From: Tous-C4FEB sp044356555
GTDB taxonomy: Bacteria > Verrucomicrobiota > Verrucomicrobiia > Opitutales > Opitutaceae
Assembly: GCA_044356555.1 (NCBI GenBank)
Contig: JBIKWB010000009.1
Location: 1 to 64,000 of the forward strand
Length of the DNA stretch: 64,000 bases
Reading direction: 5' to 3'
Shown: in pieces, positions 51,086-59,914 of the stretch
Layout of the letters: each line of letters starts with the position of its first letter
Position numbering within the stretch: the first letter of the stretch is position 1
Notes under the pieces: generated by a model
Database searches by the model: none
Seen by the model: the letters and a program-made list of their open reading frames with translations, nothing else
What the model was told of the DNA's origin: nothing
Translations under genes and position numbers: made by a program

Positions 51086-52126
51086 TCAACGCGCGGCCTT
51101 CGGTCGGAGGGTGCCGTCGCGCACCATGAGTTCGGCGTTCTGAAGGGCATTAAGGGCGGCGCCTTTCCAGAGATTGTCGCCACTCGCCCAGAGGGAAAGC
51201 CCGTTGTCGAGCGCGGTATCCACGCGGATCCGACCGACGCCACACTTCACCTGGCGGCTGAAGTCGAGAGGAGTCGGGTAAAGGCGCCGCTCCGGATCAT
51301 CAACCAACTGGGCGCCGGCGAACGCCGCGATTGCCTCGCGCGCGGCCGCGATGTCCACCGGGCGTTCAAACTCGGCGTTCACCGCGACTGAGTGAGCCCG
51401 CACAACCGGCACGCGCACACAGGTCGCGGAGACTTTTAGGTCGGGCAAGCCCATGATCCGTCGGCTTTCCTCCCGCATTTTCGTTTCCTCGCCGGTGTAA
51501 CCGTCGGCTCCAAACGAATCAACCTGCGGGATGGCGTTAAACGCGATTTGATAAGGATAAACCTTCTTCGTCATCGGGGCGCCCGCGACATGGGCTTGAA
51601 TTTGCGCTTCGAGTTCGTCCACCGCGTCGGCGCCCGTGCCCGAGACCGACTGATAAGTGGCAACAAAGTAACGCTTCAGGCCAAACCGGAGATGCAACGG
51701 CCACAGCGCCATCAACGTGACGGCCGTCGAGCAATTGGGATTGGCAATGATTCCCTGGTGCGAACGCAGGCTCTCCGGATTGATCTCGGGAATCACGAGC
51801 GGCACCGTCGGGTCCATCCGATAGGCGGAACTTTTATCGATCACGAGACACCCCGCTTTGACCGCGTCGGGCGCCAGCGCCCGGCTCGTGGCGCTGTCAA
51901 CGGCGAAGAACGCCACGTCAACATCGCCGAATACGCCCGGCTTCGCTTCCTCAACGGTGAATCTTTGGCCGCCGCTTTCGATGACTTTACCCACCGAGCG
52001 CGCCGAGGCAAAAAGCCGCAAGCGGGCCAACGGAAAATTTCGCCCGAGCAAAAGCGCGAGCAGTTCTTGACCGACGACGCCCGTAGCGCCGACGATTGCG
52101 ACTGTGAAGGAAGCGGTCTTGTCCAT
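51086..52126 (-). CDS. asd: Aspartate-semialdehyde dehydrogenase
   Basis: A 346-residue Asd that reduces aspartyl phosphate to the semialdehyde for lysine/diaminopimelate, threonine and methionine synthesis. The NADP loop VAIVGATGVVGQELLALL opens the protein; the catalytic Cys is in IANPNCSTAVTLMALWPL and the catalytic His region is RVPVVRAHSVAVNAEF. Other marks are SGTGADAVDELEAQ and FNAIPQVDSFG. Its start codon overlaps by two bases that of the divergent L,D-transpeptidase (CATG at 52124-52127). Confidence 0.97.
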   Translation of the reverse strand: MDKTASFTVAIVGATGVVGQELLALLLGRNFPLARLRLFASARSVGKVIESGGQRFTVEEAKPGVFGDVDVAFFAVDSATSRALAPDAVKAGCLVIDKSSAYRMDPTVPLVIPEINPESLRSHQGIIANPNCSTAVTLMALWPLHLRFGLKRYFVATYQSVSGTGADAVDELEAQIQAHVAGAPMTKKVYPYQIAFNAIPQVDSFGADGYTGEETKMREESRRIMGLPDLKVSATCVRVPVVRAHSVAVNAEFERPVDIAAAREAIAAFAGAQLVDDPERRLYPTPLDFSRQVKCGVGRIRVDTALDNGLSLWASGDNLWKGAALNALQNAELMVRDGTLRPKAAR

Positions 52127-52661
52127 GGAATCTCTCTGGGAGTCTTACAACCAAACCCGCACCCGCCTCGGCATCAAGCCCGCAGACCGGGTTCTGCTGG
52201 TGCGGATATCCTCGTCGACCCTGCAATTCTACCGGGCCGGAAACCTCGTGAAGAGCTGGGGTATCTCCACATCCAAGCGCCCGCCCTCAAATGTGAAGGA
52301 CTCTCTTGGCACGCCGCGCGGGCTCCACGAAATCGCCGAGCGCATCGGCGCCGGTCAACCGCCCGGCATGGTTTTCAAATCCCGCGTACCGACCGGCCGG
52401 CACTATGGCGAACTCCCCGATGCGGCGGTGAACGACAATCTCATCACGAGCCGCATCCTTTGGCTTCGTGGACTCGAAGCCGGCGTGAATCGCGGCGGCA
52501 ACGTCGATACCTACGAGCGCTACGTCTACATCCACGGCACAAATCACGAGAGCCGCCTCGGCGAGCCCTTGAGCTCGGGCTGCGTGCTGATGGGTAATCT
52601 CGATATCGTCGAGCTCTACGAAGACGTCCGCACCGGCGACCACGTTTTCATTGCCGACTGA
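52125..52661 (+). CDS. L,D-transpeptidase (YkuD/ErfK family)
   Basis: A 178-residue YkuD-domain enzyme that cross-links or modifies peptidoglycan at diaminopimelate. RVLLVRISSSTLQFYRAGNL opens the domain; the active site is HGTNHESRLGEPLSSGCVLM, with the His and the catalytic Cys in SSGCVLM, and DIVELYEDVRTGDHVFI ends it. No signal peptide is evident, unusual for a periplasmic enzyme. The ATG at 52125 shares the CATG with asd; a GTG at 52104 inside asd is an alternative. Confidence 0.88.
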   Translation: MESLWESYNQTRTRLGIKPADRVLLVRISSSTLQFYRAGNLVKSWGISTSKRPPSNVKDSLGTPRGLHEIAERIGAGQPPGMVFKSRVPTGRHYGELPDAAVNDNLITSRILWLRGLEAGVNRGGNVDTYERYVYIHGTNHESRLGEPLSSGCVLMGNLDIVELYEDVRTGDHVFIAD

Positions 52662-52688
52662 GCGATCCGCTTCGGGCGCCGGGCTTCG

Positions 52689-54485
52689 TTATCTCCCGCG
52701 CACCGCAGCGAGCAAGCGCACGTAATCTTCATCCAACTGGCTGTTCGGCTCGAATTTCAACGTTTGCCGCGCCCGCACCAGTGCACGCTCTGCCGCCGGT
52801 TTGTTGCCCAACCGAACCAAATGCTGCACAAACGTGACGACAACTTGGTCAAAAAATCCGATACCGGCACCTTGCCCAAAACTAACCAAGAGCGACTGGT
52901 AAGTTCGCTCCTGAGCCTGCACGGGATCGGTCGCCATGCTCCGAAGCAAAATCTCCCGCGCTTGTTGGGCGCTAAGATCACCTCGCTTTGACCGGTTCCG
53001 CAGGGCGATATCCCGCTCCTCGGCGTCGGCTGCGCTGGTCTCGCCCCGCGCCCTCAGGCTCGCACTCACCCGGTTGGAGAAACCGGCCGAGACATCCGGA
53101 TACACCTGAAACGCGAGCGCCGCCTCACGCAGCACCGCCTCGATCTGCCGTGGCGTGCGCGGCAACTCGGCCTCGGCCGCCAAGAGCGTCTCCCACGCCG
53201 GGAGATTTCGCCGCTCAAGCGTCACCGCTTTCCGGGCCGCCCGCGCCGCCGCTTCGAAGTCCTTGGTGGCCAAAAAATCCTCAGCGAACGCACCGTGGCC
53301 GGCCGACTGCCGAAAAGTCGGCAACGCGCGGAAGCGTTCCGCGAGGAACTTGAGCTCATGATCGGAGATTTGTCTCCACGTCTGCGGGTCCAGCGCGTGG
53401 CCGGTGACAAAGCGTTGCTCGGCATAGCGGCCGACATCGAATTTCCATTTTTGGGCGGTATCGAGAAACCCGAACCACGCGTGCCGGCCATCGTCGCCCG
53501 CGCCGGTAAAAAACAACGTCGGAACGCCCCGCGCCTTTCCGGTTTCCGTCGCAAAATACGCTTGGTCGACGCAAATGCCGCCGGCCTTCAAAATGTCGTG
53601 GAGCTTGTAGGTGGCGCCGGGCCAGACGGGATTATTGTTCGCGATCCGATCCTGCCGATAACGCACCATCGTGTAGGCGCGGTCCAGATGGCTGAGCGGG
53701 TAGTCGGCGACTTGTTGCGTCCATTTCAGCTCGGCCAAGGGTGCCGCCGCGTCGACGACGAATTTCAATTCGTCGGCCTGCAAGCGAGACAGACGGTGGA
53801 AGGTTCGACCGGCCACATCCTCCGCAATCCACCAGTCAAAGACCTCGGACGGGGCGTTCATCTTTCTCGGCAGCGCCGTCGCCGAGACTTGGCCGTGCGG
53901 CCAATGCGGCGGAGGCGGCACGTCGTGCACGAGCGCGATCGCCAACGCGAGAGAGGAATACCGGGCGAACTTGACCGGATCGCGCCGATGCAAGGCGTTG
54001 AGAATTTGAAACGCCGCGGGCAGATTGTCCTGAGGAGCCAAGAGGGAAAAGAACTCGTCGCCGAACGCCGCATTGCCCACGAGCCAGCGCTGCAGATCGG
54101 GCGACAGCCAGCGGCCCAAAGGCAGATCCGCGGTTTCGTATCGAGTGGCCATGTTGGGATGGCCAACCCGGGCGCCCTCGATGGCTTTGGCCCACTCCGG
54201 CACGAACTCCGCCTCACTCTTGGCCAACAAGGCCGCCCAACGGGCAACCAAGAGCCACCGATTCGCCGCGTCGTTGCGCTCCCGCACGTAGGCCGTCCGC
54301 GCCGCGGTGCGGAGTACCTGCACGGACGAGCGCCATTGATCCGTCCCTGCCGTTTTGGCCAATTCGGCGAGCCTCGCGGGCGTGGGAGGCAGAAACGCCT
54401 CCGCGTCCGAAATCGGTGCCGGGGCCGGATATCCACCGACACCCACCGTCAGACCCAAACCCAACAAAAATGTCCGCAACGACAT
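52689..54485 (-). CDS. Exported protein with transglutaminase-like domain, unknown
   Basis: A 598-residue protein with an N-terminal signal sequence (RTFLLGLGLTVGVGGYPAPA). A central region resembles a transglutaminase/papain-like fold: C305 in GGICVDQAY, H335 in DGRHAWFGF and D350 in WKFDVGRY, in the right order and spacing. The C-terminal 200 residues look like helical repeats (DFEAAARAARKAVTLERRNL, KPAAERALVRARQTL), perhaps TPR-like. It may be a periplasmic protease, peptide ligase or a non-catalytic scaffold. I recognise no named family. ATG 54485; the frame is open 31 codons further without a signal motif. Confidence 0.65.
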   Translation of the reverse strand: MSLRTFLLGLGLTVGVGGYPAPAPISDAEAFLPPTPARLAELAKTAGTDQWRSSVQVLRTAARTAYVRERNDAANRWLLVARWAALLAKSEAEFVPEWAKAIEGARVGHPNMATRYETADLPLGRWLSPDLQRWLVGNAAFGDEFFSLLAPQDNLPAAFQILNALHRRDPVKFARYSSLALAIALVHDVPPPPHWPHGQVSATALPRKMNAPSEVFDWWIAEDVAGRTFHRLSRLQADELKFVVDAAAPLAELKWTQQVADYPLSHLDRAYTMVRYRQDRIANNNPVWPGATYKLHDILKAGGICVDQAYFATETGKARGVPTLFFTGAGDDGRHAWFGFLDTAQKWKFDVGRYAEQRFVTGHALDPQTWRQISDHELKFLAERFRALPTFRQSAGHGAFAEDFLATKDFEAAARAARKAVTLERRNLPAWETLLAAEAELPRTPRQIEAVLREAALAFQVYPDVSAGFSNRVSASLRARGETSAADAEERDIALRNRSKRGDLSAQQAREILLRSMATDPVQAQERTYQSLLVSFGQGAGIGFFDQVVVTFVQHLVRLGNKPAAERALVRARQTLKFEPNSQLDEDYVRLLAAVRGR

Positions 54486-54555
54486 GGCTCGATTCAGTGG
54501 GGAGTCATCACCGGGGCAAACCCGATCGCGCGCCGCCCGACTGCCGGGGTGCCGA

Positions 54556-54600
54556 TGAAAAAAAGAAACCCCGCTCACCGTGTTTTCGGCGGGCGGGGAT
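54556..54600 (-). terminator. Intrinsic terminator of mcsA-mcsB-clpC
   Basis: On the minus strand CCCCGC (54598-54593) pairs with GCGGGG (54574-54569), with an inner CCG/CGG pair around AAAACA. The T-rich run TTTCTTTTTTT follows. It lies about 30 bases past the clpC stop. Confidence 0.8.
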
Positions 54601-54629
54601 TTTGTTTATCCGGCGGCTGGCCGTTTGCT

Positions 54630-57161
54630 TTACGGGGCCACGCCCGTCGCGGCAGGGGGCGTCTTTTGTTTGAAGGTGAGCTTCTCGCCATCGCGCTCGA
54701 CGATGACGGCTTCGCCCTCCTTGACGTCTCCGCGCAGGAGCGCCTCGGCGAGTGGATCCTCGACGTAGTGCTCGACCGCGCGCCGCAGAGGCCGTGCGCC
54801 ATATTTCTCGTCGTAGCCTTTCTCGATCAAGAGCGCCTTGGCCTCCGTCGAAAACTCGAGGGTGATCTTCCGCTCGACGAGGCGTTTGGCGAACTTGGTG
54901 ATCTCGATCTCGACGATCTTGATCAGGTCCTTCTTGTCCAGCGGCCGGAAGAAAACGATGTCGGAAATGCGGTTGAGAAACTCCGGTTTGAACACCCGCT
55001 TGGCCTCTTCGAGAACCTTCTCGCGCATCTTTTCGGCGTCGTTGAAGGTCGCAGCGGCAGCGGCAAAACCCATGGAGGTTTGGCGCTGCAAGAGCGCGGC
55101 GCCGACGTTGCTCGTCATGATGATAATCGTGTTGCGGAAATCCACCGTGCGACCGAGGGAATCCGTCAGACGACCGTCCTCCAAAATCTGGAGAAGAATT
55201 TGCAGAACGTCGGGGTGCGCCTTTTCAACTTCGTCGAAAAGGATGACGGCGTAGGGACGGCGACGGACAGCTTCAGTGAGTTGGCCGCCTTCTTCGTAGC
55301 CGACGTAGCCGGGAGGCGAGCCCACGAGGCGTGAGACGGCAAACTTTTCCATGTATTCGCTCATGTCGATCTGAATGAGCGCGTCTTGGTTGCCGAACAT
55401 CTGCATCGCGAGCTGCTTCGCGGTCTCCGTTTTGCCGACGCCGGTGGGGCCCACGAACATGAACGAGCCGATTGGGCGACGCGGGTCTTTGAGATCGGCG
55501 CGCGAGCGGCGGAGGGCCCGGGCGATGGCGCTGGCGGCAATTTCTTGGCCGACCACGTTTTTCTGAATCTCCAGTTCGAGCGTGAGCAATTTTTCGCTCT
55601 CCTTCTTCTCCATCCGGGAAAGCGGGATTCCGGTCCAGTCGGCCACGACCTGCATCATGAGGTCTTCGTCGATCTGAATCCGCTTTTCGTCGCGGGACTT
55701 GCGCCACTCGGCGGTGATTTCGTCCTGTTTCGCGCGGAGTTGCTTCTCGGTGTCGCGCTGCTTGGCGGCCTCCTCGAAGTGCTGGTCGGCAATGGCTTTC
55801 TCCTTTGCGGCGCAAACGCTTTCAATTTCCTTGGTCAGGCCATCGATGTCGGGCGGGCGCACGAGCGCGGAAATACGGGCTCGCGAGCCGGCCTCGTCCA
55901 TGACGTCGATAGCTTTATCAGGCAGAAAGCGGCCCGTAATGTAGCGGTCGGAAAGCTTGGCCGCCGCTTCCAGTGATTTGTCGCTGAAGGTGGCCTTGTG
56001 ATGATCTTCGTATTTGCCCCGGATACCCTTAAGAATCGTAACCGTGTCTTCGACCGAGGGCGGCTCAACTTTCACGCTCTGGAATCGGCGGTCGAGGGCG
56101 GAGTCCTTCTCGATGTATTTGCGATACTCGTTGAGCGTGGTCGCGCCGATGCATTGGAGTTCTCCGCGGGAAAGCGCGGGCTTGAAGATGTTGGACGCAT
56201 CCATCGCGCCCTCGGCCGCACCGGCGCCGACGATCGTGTGCATCTCGTCGATGAAGATGATGACGTTCTTCGCCCGCTTCACTTCATCCATGACCGCCTT
56301 GATGCGCTCCTCGAACTGACCGCGGTATTTGGTCCCGGCGACCATGAGGGCGAGATCGAGCGTGATAACTTTTTTGTCGGCAAGAATCTCGGGCACGTTT
56401 CCGGCCACAATTTCCTGGGCGAGGCCCTCGGCAATCGCCGTCTTGCCCACGCCGGCTTCGCCGATGAGCACCGGATTGTTTTTGGTGCGACGGCAAAGAA
56501 TCTGCACGACGCGGCGAATCTCATTTCTCCGGCCGACGACAGGATCCATTTCGCCTTTGCGGGCGAGTTCAGTGAGGTCGCGACCAAAGGCCTTGAGCGC
56601 CGGGGTCTTCACTTCTTTCTTCTCATCGGATGCGCCCGACGTGCGCTGGGGCGATCCCGCGGCGGCTTCGTCGCCGGGTGCGCCGGGCTCGCCCGAGCCG
56701 CTGCCAGAAAACTGCGGATCGAGTTCGCGGAGAATTTCGTTGCGGGTGCGTTCGATATCGATGTCGAGCGACTTGAGCACGCGCGCGGCCACGCCTTCGC
56801 CCTCACGGAGCAAGCCGAGCAAAATATGTTCGGTGCCGACGTAAGAATGATTGAGGGTCTTCGCTTCCTTCCCGGCAAGGGCGAGGACTTTTTTGACGCG
56901 CGGGGTGTAGGGAATGCTCCCGGGAGTCTTGGTTTCTTGACCGGTGCCAACTTGTTTCTCGACGGCCCCGCGCACCGTTTCGAGGTCGAGCCCCATCTTT
57001 TGCAGCACGCTTACGGCGACGCCTTGGCCGAGTTTGATCAGCCCAAGGAGAATGTGCTCGGTGCCCACGTAGTTGTGGTGAAACCGGTCAGCTTCTTTCC
57101 GGGCGAGCGCGAGCACCTGCTGGGCGCGCGGCGTGAAATTGTTCATTGGTTCTTGGGACAT
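54630..57161 (-). CDS. clpC: ATP-dependent Clp protease ATP-binding subunit ClpC
   Basis: An 843-residue Hsp100 unfoldase. Two Clp_N repeats (ARKEADRFHHNYVGTEHILL and AGKEAKTLNHSYVGTEHILL) form the adaptor-binding domain. AAA1 has GEAGVGKTAIAEGLA; a middle domain with a UVR-like DQHFEEAAKQRDTEKQL identifies ClpC rather than ClpB; AAA2 has GPTGVGKTETAKQLA and VGSPPGYVGYEEGGQL. It unfolds substrates for ClpP; in Gram-positives it takes arginine-phosphorylated proteins. It follows mcsB by 21 bases. No ctsR is present. Confidence 0.97.
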   Translation of the reverse strand: MSQEPMNNFTPRAQQVLALARKEADRFHHNYVGTEHILLGLIKLGQGVAVSVLQKMGLDLETVRGAVEKQVGTGQETKTPGSIPYTPRVKKVLALAGKEAKTLNHSYVGTEHILLGLLREGEGVAARVLKSLDIDIERTRNEILRELDPQFSGSGSGEPGAPGDEAAAGSPQRTSGASDEKKEVKTPALKAFGRDLTELARKGEMDPVVGRRNEIRRVVQILCRRTKNNPVLIGEAGVGKTAIAEGLAQEIVAGNVPEILADKKVITLDLALMVAGTKYRGQFEERIKAVMDEVKRAKNVIIFIDEMHTIVGAGAAEGAMDASNIFKPALSRGELQCIGATTLNEYRKYIEKDSALDRRFQSVKVEPPSVEDTVTILKGIRGKYEDHHKATFSDKSLEAAAKLSDRYITGRFLPDKAIDVMDEAGSRARISALVRPPDIDGLTKEIESVCAAKEKAIADQHFEEAAKQRDTEKQLRAKQDEITAEWRKSRDEKRIQIDEDLMMQVVADWTGIPLSRMEKKESEKLLTLELEIQKNVVGQEIAASAIARALRRSRADLKDPRRPIGSFMFVGPTGVGKTETAKQLAMQMFGNQDALIQIDMSEYMEKFAVSRLVGSPPGYVGYEEGGQLTEAVRRRPYAVILFDEVEKAHPDVLQILLQILEDGRLTDSLGRTVDFRNTIIIMTSNVGAALLQRQTSMGFAAAAATFNDAEKMREKVLEEAKRVFKPEFLNRISDIVFFRPLDKKDLIKIVEIEITKFAKRLVERKITLEFSTEAKALLIEKGYDEKYGARPLRRAVEHYVEDPLAEALLRGDVKEGEAVIVERDGEKLTFKQKTPPAATGVAP

Positions 57162-57182
57162 CGGCGTAAAGTGGAGTGCGGT

Positions 57183-58274
57183 TTAGTTCTTTTCGCTGTT
57201 AATCAGAGAGAAATCCGGGTGCACAAAATTGGCAAACTCGGAACGGAGGTGCGCGGCGCGCAGCAAATCGCGTTGGCCGGGATCAAATTCACCCTTTTGC
57301 GCGTGCTGGAGATGCCCCGGTTGGGCTTCGATAAACAGTCGGTCGATGGTCGAGCGGTTCGCATCCGGAAATGCACCGAGGTCGATACCGAGCCGGATTA
57401 ACGACAAAAGATTCATGGCCTCACTCGAGTTGAGCAAATGGCTGTTTTGCAAAATCCCAAAAGCACGACCGACTTTGTCGAAGAGTTTACCCGCATCGGC
57501 TTCGAGGAGCTTCTCCCGCGCATTGAGCTCATGCTCGATGATCGATTGGAGCACGCTGGTCAGACGTTTCAAAATCGCTTCCTCGGATTCGCCAAGAGTC
57601 GTCTGGTTCGAGATTTGAAAAATACTTCCGCTCGCATCGGAGCCTTCGCCAAAAAGTCCGCGCACGACCATGCCGAGTTGGTTAACCGCGCGGACGACCT
57701 TTTCCATCTGGCTGGCAATGACCAACGCAGGCAGGTGCATCATCGCGGACGCCCTCATGCCCGTGCCCAGGTTCGTCGGGCAAGCGGTGAGATAACCGAG
57801 CGTCGGTGAGAAGGCAAAGTCGAGGCTGGCCTCCAGCGAGGTGTCGAGGTCGTTGATAATGTTCCAGCTCTTCTTTAGCTGAAAGCCGGCGCGCAACACT
57901 TGGATGCGGAGATGGTCCTCTTCATTTACCATCACGGACACCGTCTGGTCTTTGCTGATGATGACCGCGCTCCCCTGCTTGGACCCGCTGAGCTCGCGGC
58001 TGATCAGGTGGCGCTCGACGAGAATTTGTTTTTCTAGCTCGCCGAGTTCGCTGACGGACACGCTCAGATTTCGTTTTAGCGGTACCGCCGCCGCAACGGC
58101 GGCCGAGCAGGTCTCGGCGATTTTGGCGCGTTGCGCCGGAGTCGCCCAGCCGGGGAAAGGCCGACCGGCCAAGTTGCGCGCGAGGCGGATACGCGTCATC
58201 AGCACGATCGCGGTCTTGTTGCTGGCGGCGTCCGTCAGCTCCGAAGGCGTGGCGATGAGCGAGGCGATCGTCAT
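57183..58274 (-). CDS. mcsB: Protein arginine kinase McsB
   Basis: A 363-residue guanido-kinase-family protein. It has RIRLARNLAGRPFP near residue 30, VNEEDHLRIQ (117-125), and the signature C165-P-T-N-L-G-T with the reactive Cys, then RGLFGEGSDASGSIFQISNQ and LLSLIRLGIDLG. McsB phosphorylates arginines of misfolded proteins to mark them for ClpCP. ATG at 58274, seven bases after mcsA; clpC follows. This is the operon order of Bacillus without ctsR. Confidence 0.95.
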   Translation of the reverse strand: MTIASLIATPSELTDAASNKTAIVLMTRIRLARNLAGRPFPGWATPAQRAKIAETCSAAVAAAVPLKRNLSVSVSELGELEKQILVERHLISRELSGSKQGSAVIISKDQTVSVMVNEEDHLRIQVLRAGFQLKKSWNIINDLDTSLEASLDFAFSPTLGYLTACPTNLGTGMRASAMMHLPALVIASQMEKVVRAVNQLGMVVRGLFGEGSDASGSIFQISNQTTLGESEEAILKRLTSVLQSIIEHELNAREKLLEADAGKLFDKVGRAFGILQNSHLLNSSEAMNLLSLIRLGIDLGAFPDANRSTIDRLFIEAQPGHLQHAQKGEFDPGQRDLLRAAHLRSEFANFVHPDFSLINSEKN

Positions 58275-58281
58275 GGGAGCA

Positions 58282-58788
58282 TCAGCGCGGCGGCGGCTGG
58301 TTGGCGGCTTGTTTGACTTGGCTGATTTCATCGCGGGTGCGGGCGGCTTCTTCGTAACGTTCGGACTTGATGGCGTCCGTGAGGTCGAGCTCGAGTTTGG
58401 TGAGTTTTTCGTGGAGAAATTTGCGGGCAAGAGCCGTTTGCGGGACCTTTCCGCTGTGCGTGATTCCTTTGTGCATTCCGTCCAGCATGGGATCGAGCAT
58501 CCCCTTAAAGGTGTCGTAACACGCTGCGCAACCGAACCGACCATGCTTCTTGAAGTCGATCTGGGTATAGCCGCAGGACTCGCAGCGCAGAGCTCCGCCG
58601 CTGGATTCGGGGCTCAATGAAGCCTTGAGCAACAAATCCGAAAGCGAGAATCCGCTCGGATCAGTGACCCCTTTGGCTTGGGCACACGCCTCGCAAAGGT
58701 CCACCTTGTGGACTTTGCTGCTTACAATCTGCGTGAGATGGACGGTGGCGGACTTGTCGCAGAGATCGCATTTTAACGGGTTGGCCAT
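58282..58788 (-). CDS. mcsA: McsA, UvrB/UvrC-motif activator of McsB
   Basis: A 168-residue protein with two zinc modules (CDLCDKS...CEAC and CESCGY...CAAC) and a C-terminal UVR motif (LTKLELDLTDAIKSERYEEA, then ARTRDEISQV), the architecture of McsA. McsA activates the arginine kinase McsB and links it to ClpC. It is the first gene of mcsA-mcsB-clpC. ATG 58788 begins the zinc domain; the frame is open nine codons further. Confidence 0.95.
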   Translation of the reverse strand: MANPLKCDLCDKSATVHLTQIVSSKVHKVDLCEACAQAKGVTDPSGFSLSDLLLKASLSPESSGGALRCESCGYTQIDFKKHGRFGCAACYDTFKGMLDPMLDGMHKGITHSGKVPQTALARKFLHEKLTKLELDLTDAIKSERYEEAARTRDEISQVKQAANQPPPR

Positions 58789-58918
58789 GGAGCGGTTTGA
58801 TTCTGCAGGGAACATGCCATGGCAACCCGCGCTGGCAAGTGCGCGGAACGAAGAATTCCAGCTGAGCCCGATTGGCTCAATCGCAGATCAGGCCCTGCGC
58901 ACATCTGGCCCGACCGGG

Positions 58919-59785
58919 TCAAATGCGGGTGCCTTCGATCAGCACGCGGCGGCGGAAAGCCTCGAGCACACGGTGCGTGATCGGTCCGGGTTTACCGGAG
59001 CCGATCACTCGCCCGTCCAATTTGACGACCGGGATAACTTCGGCGCCGGAACCGGTGAGAAAACACTCGTCGGCGCACCAGATGTCGTAACGCGTCATGT
59101 CCGACTCCCGCAAAGGCACTCCTAGCTCGGCCGCGATATCGATGACCGCACCGCGCGTGATACCTTTGAGGGCACCTTGGGATGCAGCCGGCGTGATGAT
59201 CGTCCCCTTGTGGACGATGAAGACATTGTCGGCCGTGCACTCGGCCACATAACCCTGCTCGTTGAGCATGATCGCCTCCAACGCACCAAACAGCTTCGCC
59301 TCGATTTTACCCAAGATGTTGTTGAGATAATTCAACGACTTGATCGCCGGCGGCAAAGACGCGGGCCCGATGCGGCGGGTAGGCACCGTCACGATCGCGA
59401 GGCCGTTGTCGTAGTGCTCTTGCGGGTAGAGCGAGATCTTCGACGCGATGATAAAAATCGTCGGTTTTGGGCAGAGCCACGGCGCCAGACCCAGATCACC
59501 CACACCGCGCGTGACGACGAGACGGATGTAGGCGTCGGTCAGGCCGTTTTGGCGGCATGTCTCGCAGGTCGCTGCCCGAATTTCGTCCCGAGTGAGCGGC
59601 AGCTCCAACATGATGGCCTTGGCGGAGTATTCGAGCCGCTCCAGATGCTCCTCCAATCGGAAAATATTTCCGCCATAAAGCCGGATACCTTCGAACACCC
59701 CGTCGCCGTAGAGCAGCCCATGGTCAAACACGGACACTTTGGCCTCTGACGAGTCGACAAATTTTCCATCCAAATAGATCTTCAT
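58919..59785 (-). CDS. ilvE: Branched-chain amino acid aminotransferase (class IV)
   Basis: A 288-residue fold IV PLP enzyme. YLDGKFVDSSEAKVSVFDHG and LLYGDGVFEGIRLYGG open it; the PLP lysine is in PPAIKSLNYLNNIL, followed by KIEAKLFGALEAIMLNEQGY and VAECTADNVFIV, then RYDIWCADECFLTGSGAEV. It transaminates the keto acids of leucine, isoleucine and valine; D-amino-acid transaminase is the near alternative, but the valine genes nearby favour IlvE. Start ATG 59785 (GTG 59788 adjoins). It is divergent from the pseudopilin gene. Confidence 0.9.
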   Translation of the reverse strand: MKIYLDGKFVDSSEAKVSVFDHGLLYGDGVFEGIRLYGGNIFRLEEHLERLEYSAKAIMLELPLTRDEIRAATCETCRQNGLTDAYIRLVVTRGVGDLGLAPWLCPKPTIFIIASKISLYPQEHYDNGLAIVTVPTRRIGPASLPPAIKSLNYLNNILGKIEAKLFGALEAIMLNEQGYVAECTADNVFIVHKGTIITPAASQGALKGITRGAVIDIAAELGVPLRESDMTRYDIWCADECFLTGSGAEVIPVVKLDGRVIGSGKPGPITHRVLEAFRRRVLIEGTRI

Positions 59786-59914
59786 CACTACAACGTAGGC
59801 GGGCGCGAAAAGCTTTGTCCAGTCCTCGTCGCCTAGATTCTGCTTGAGGTCGGCGATGTTCGTCCAAATTTTCGAAGTGCTGTCTATTTTCCAGCTTCAC
59901 CCACCCCCCACAAC

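Noticed and set aside
53295..55334. A very long open frame (679 codons) antisense to the transglutaminase-like and clpC genes
   Set aside because: It runs opposite two genes and through their terminator. Long antisense frames are expected at this GC content and codon bias.
58863..58879. TGAGCC/GGCTCA hairpin between ilvE and mcsA
   Set aside because: A 6-bp stem without a T-run; too weak to call a terminator or operator.
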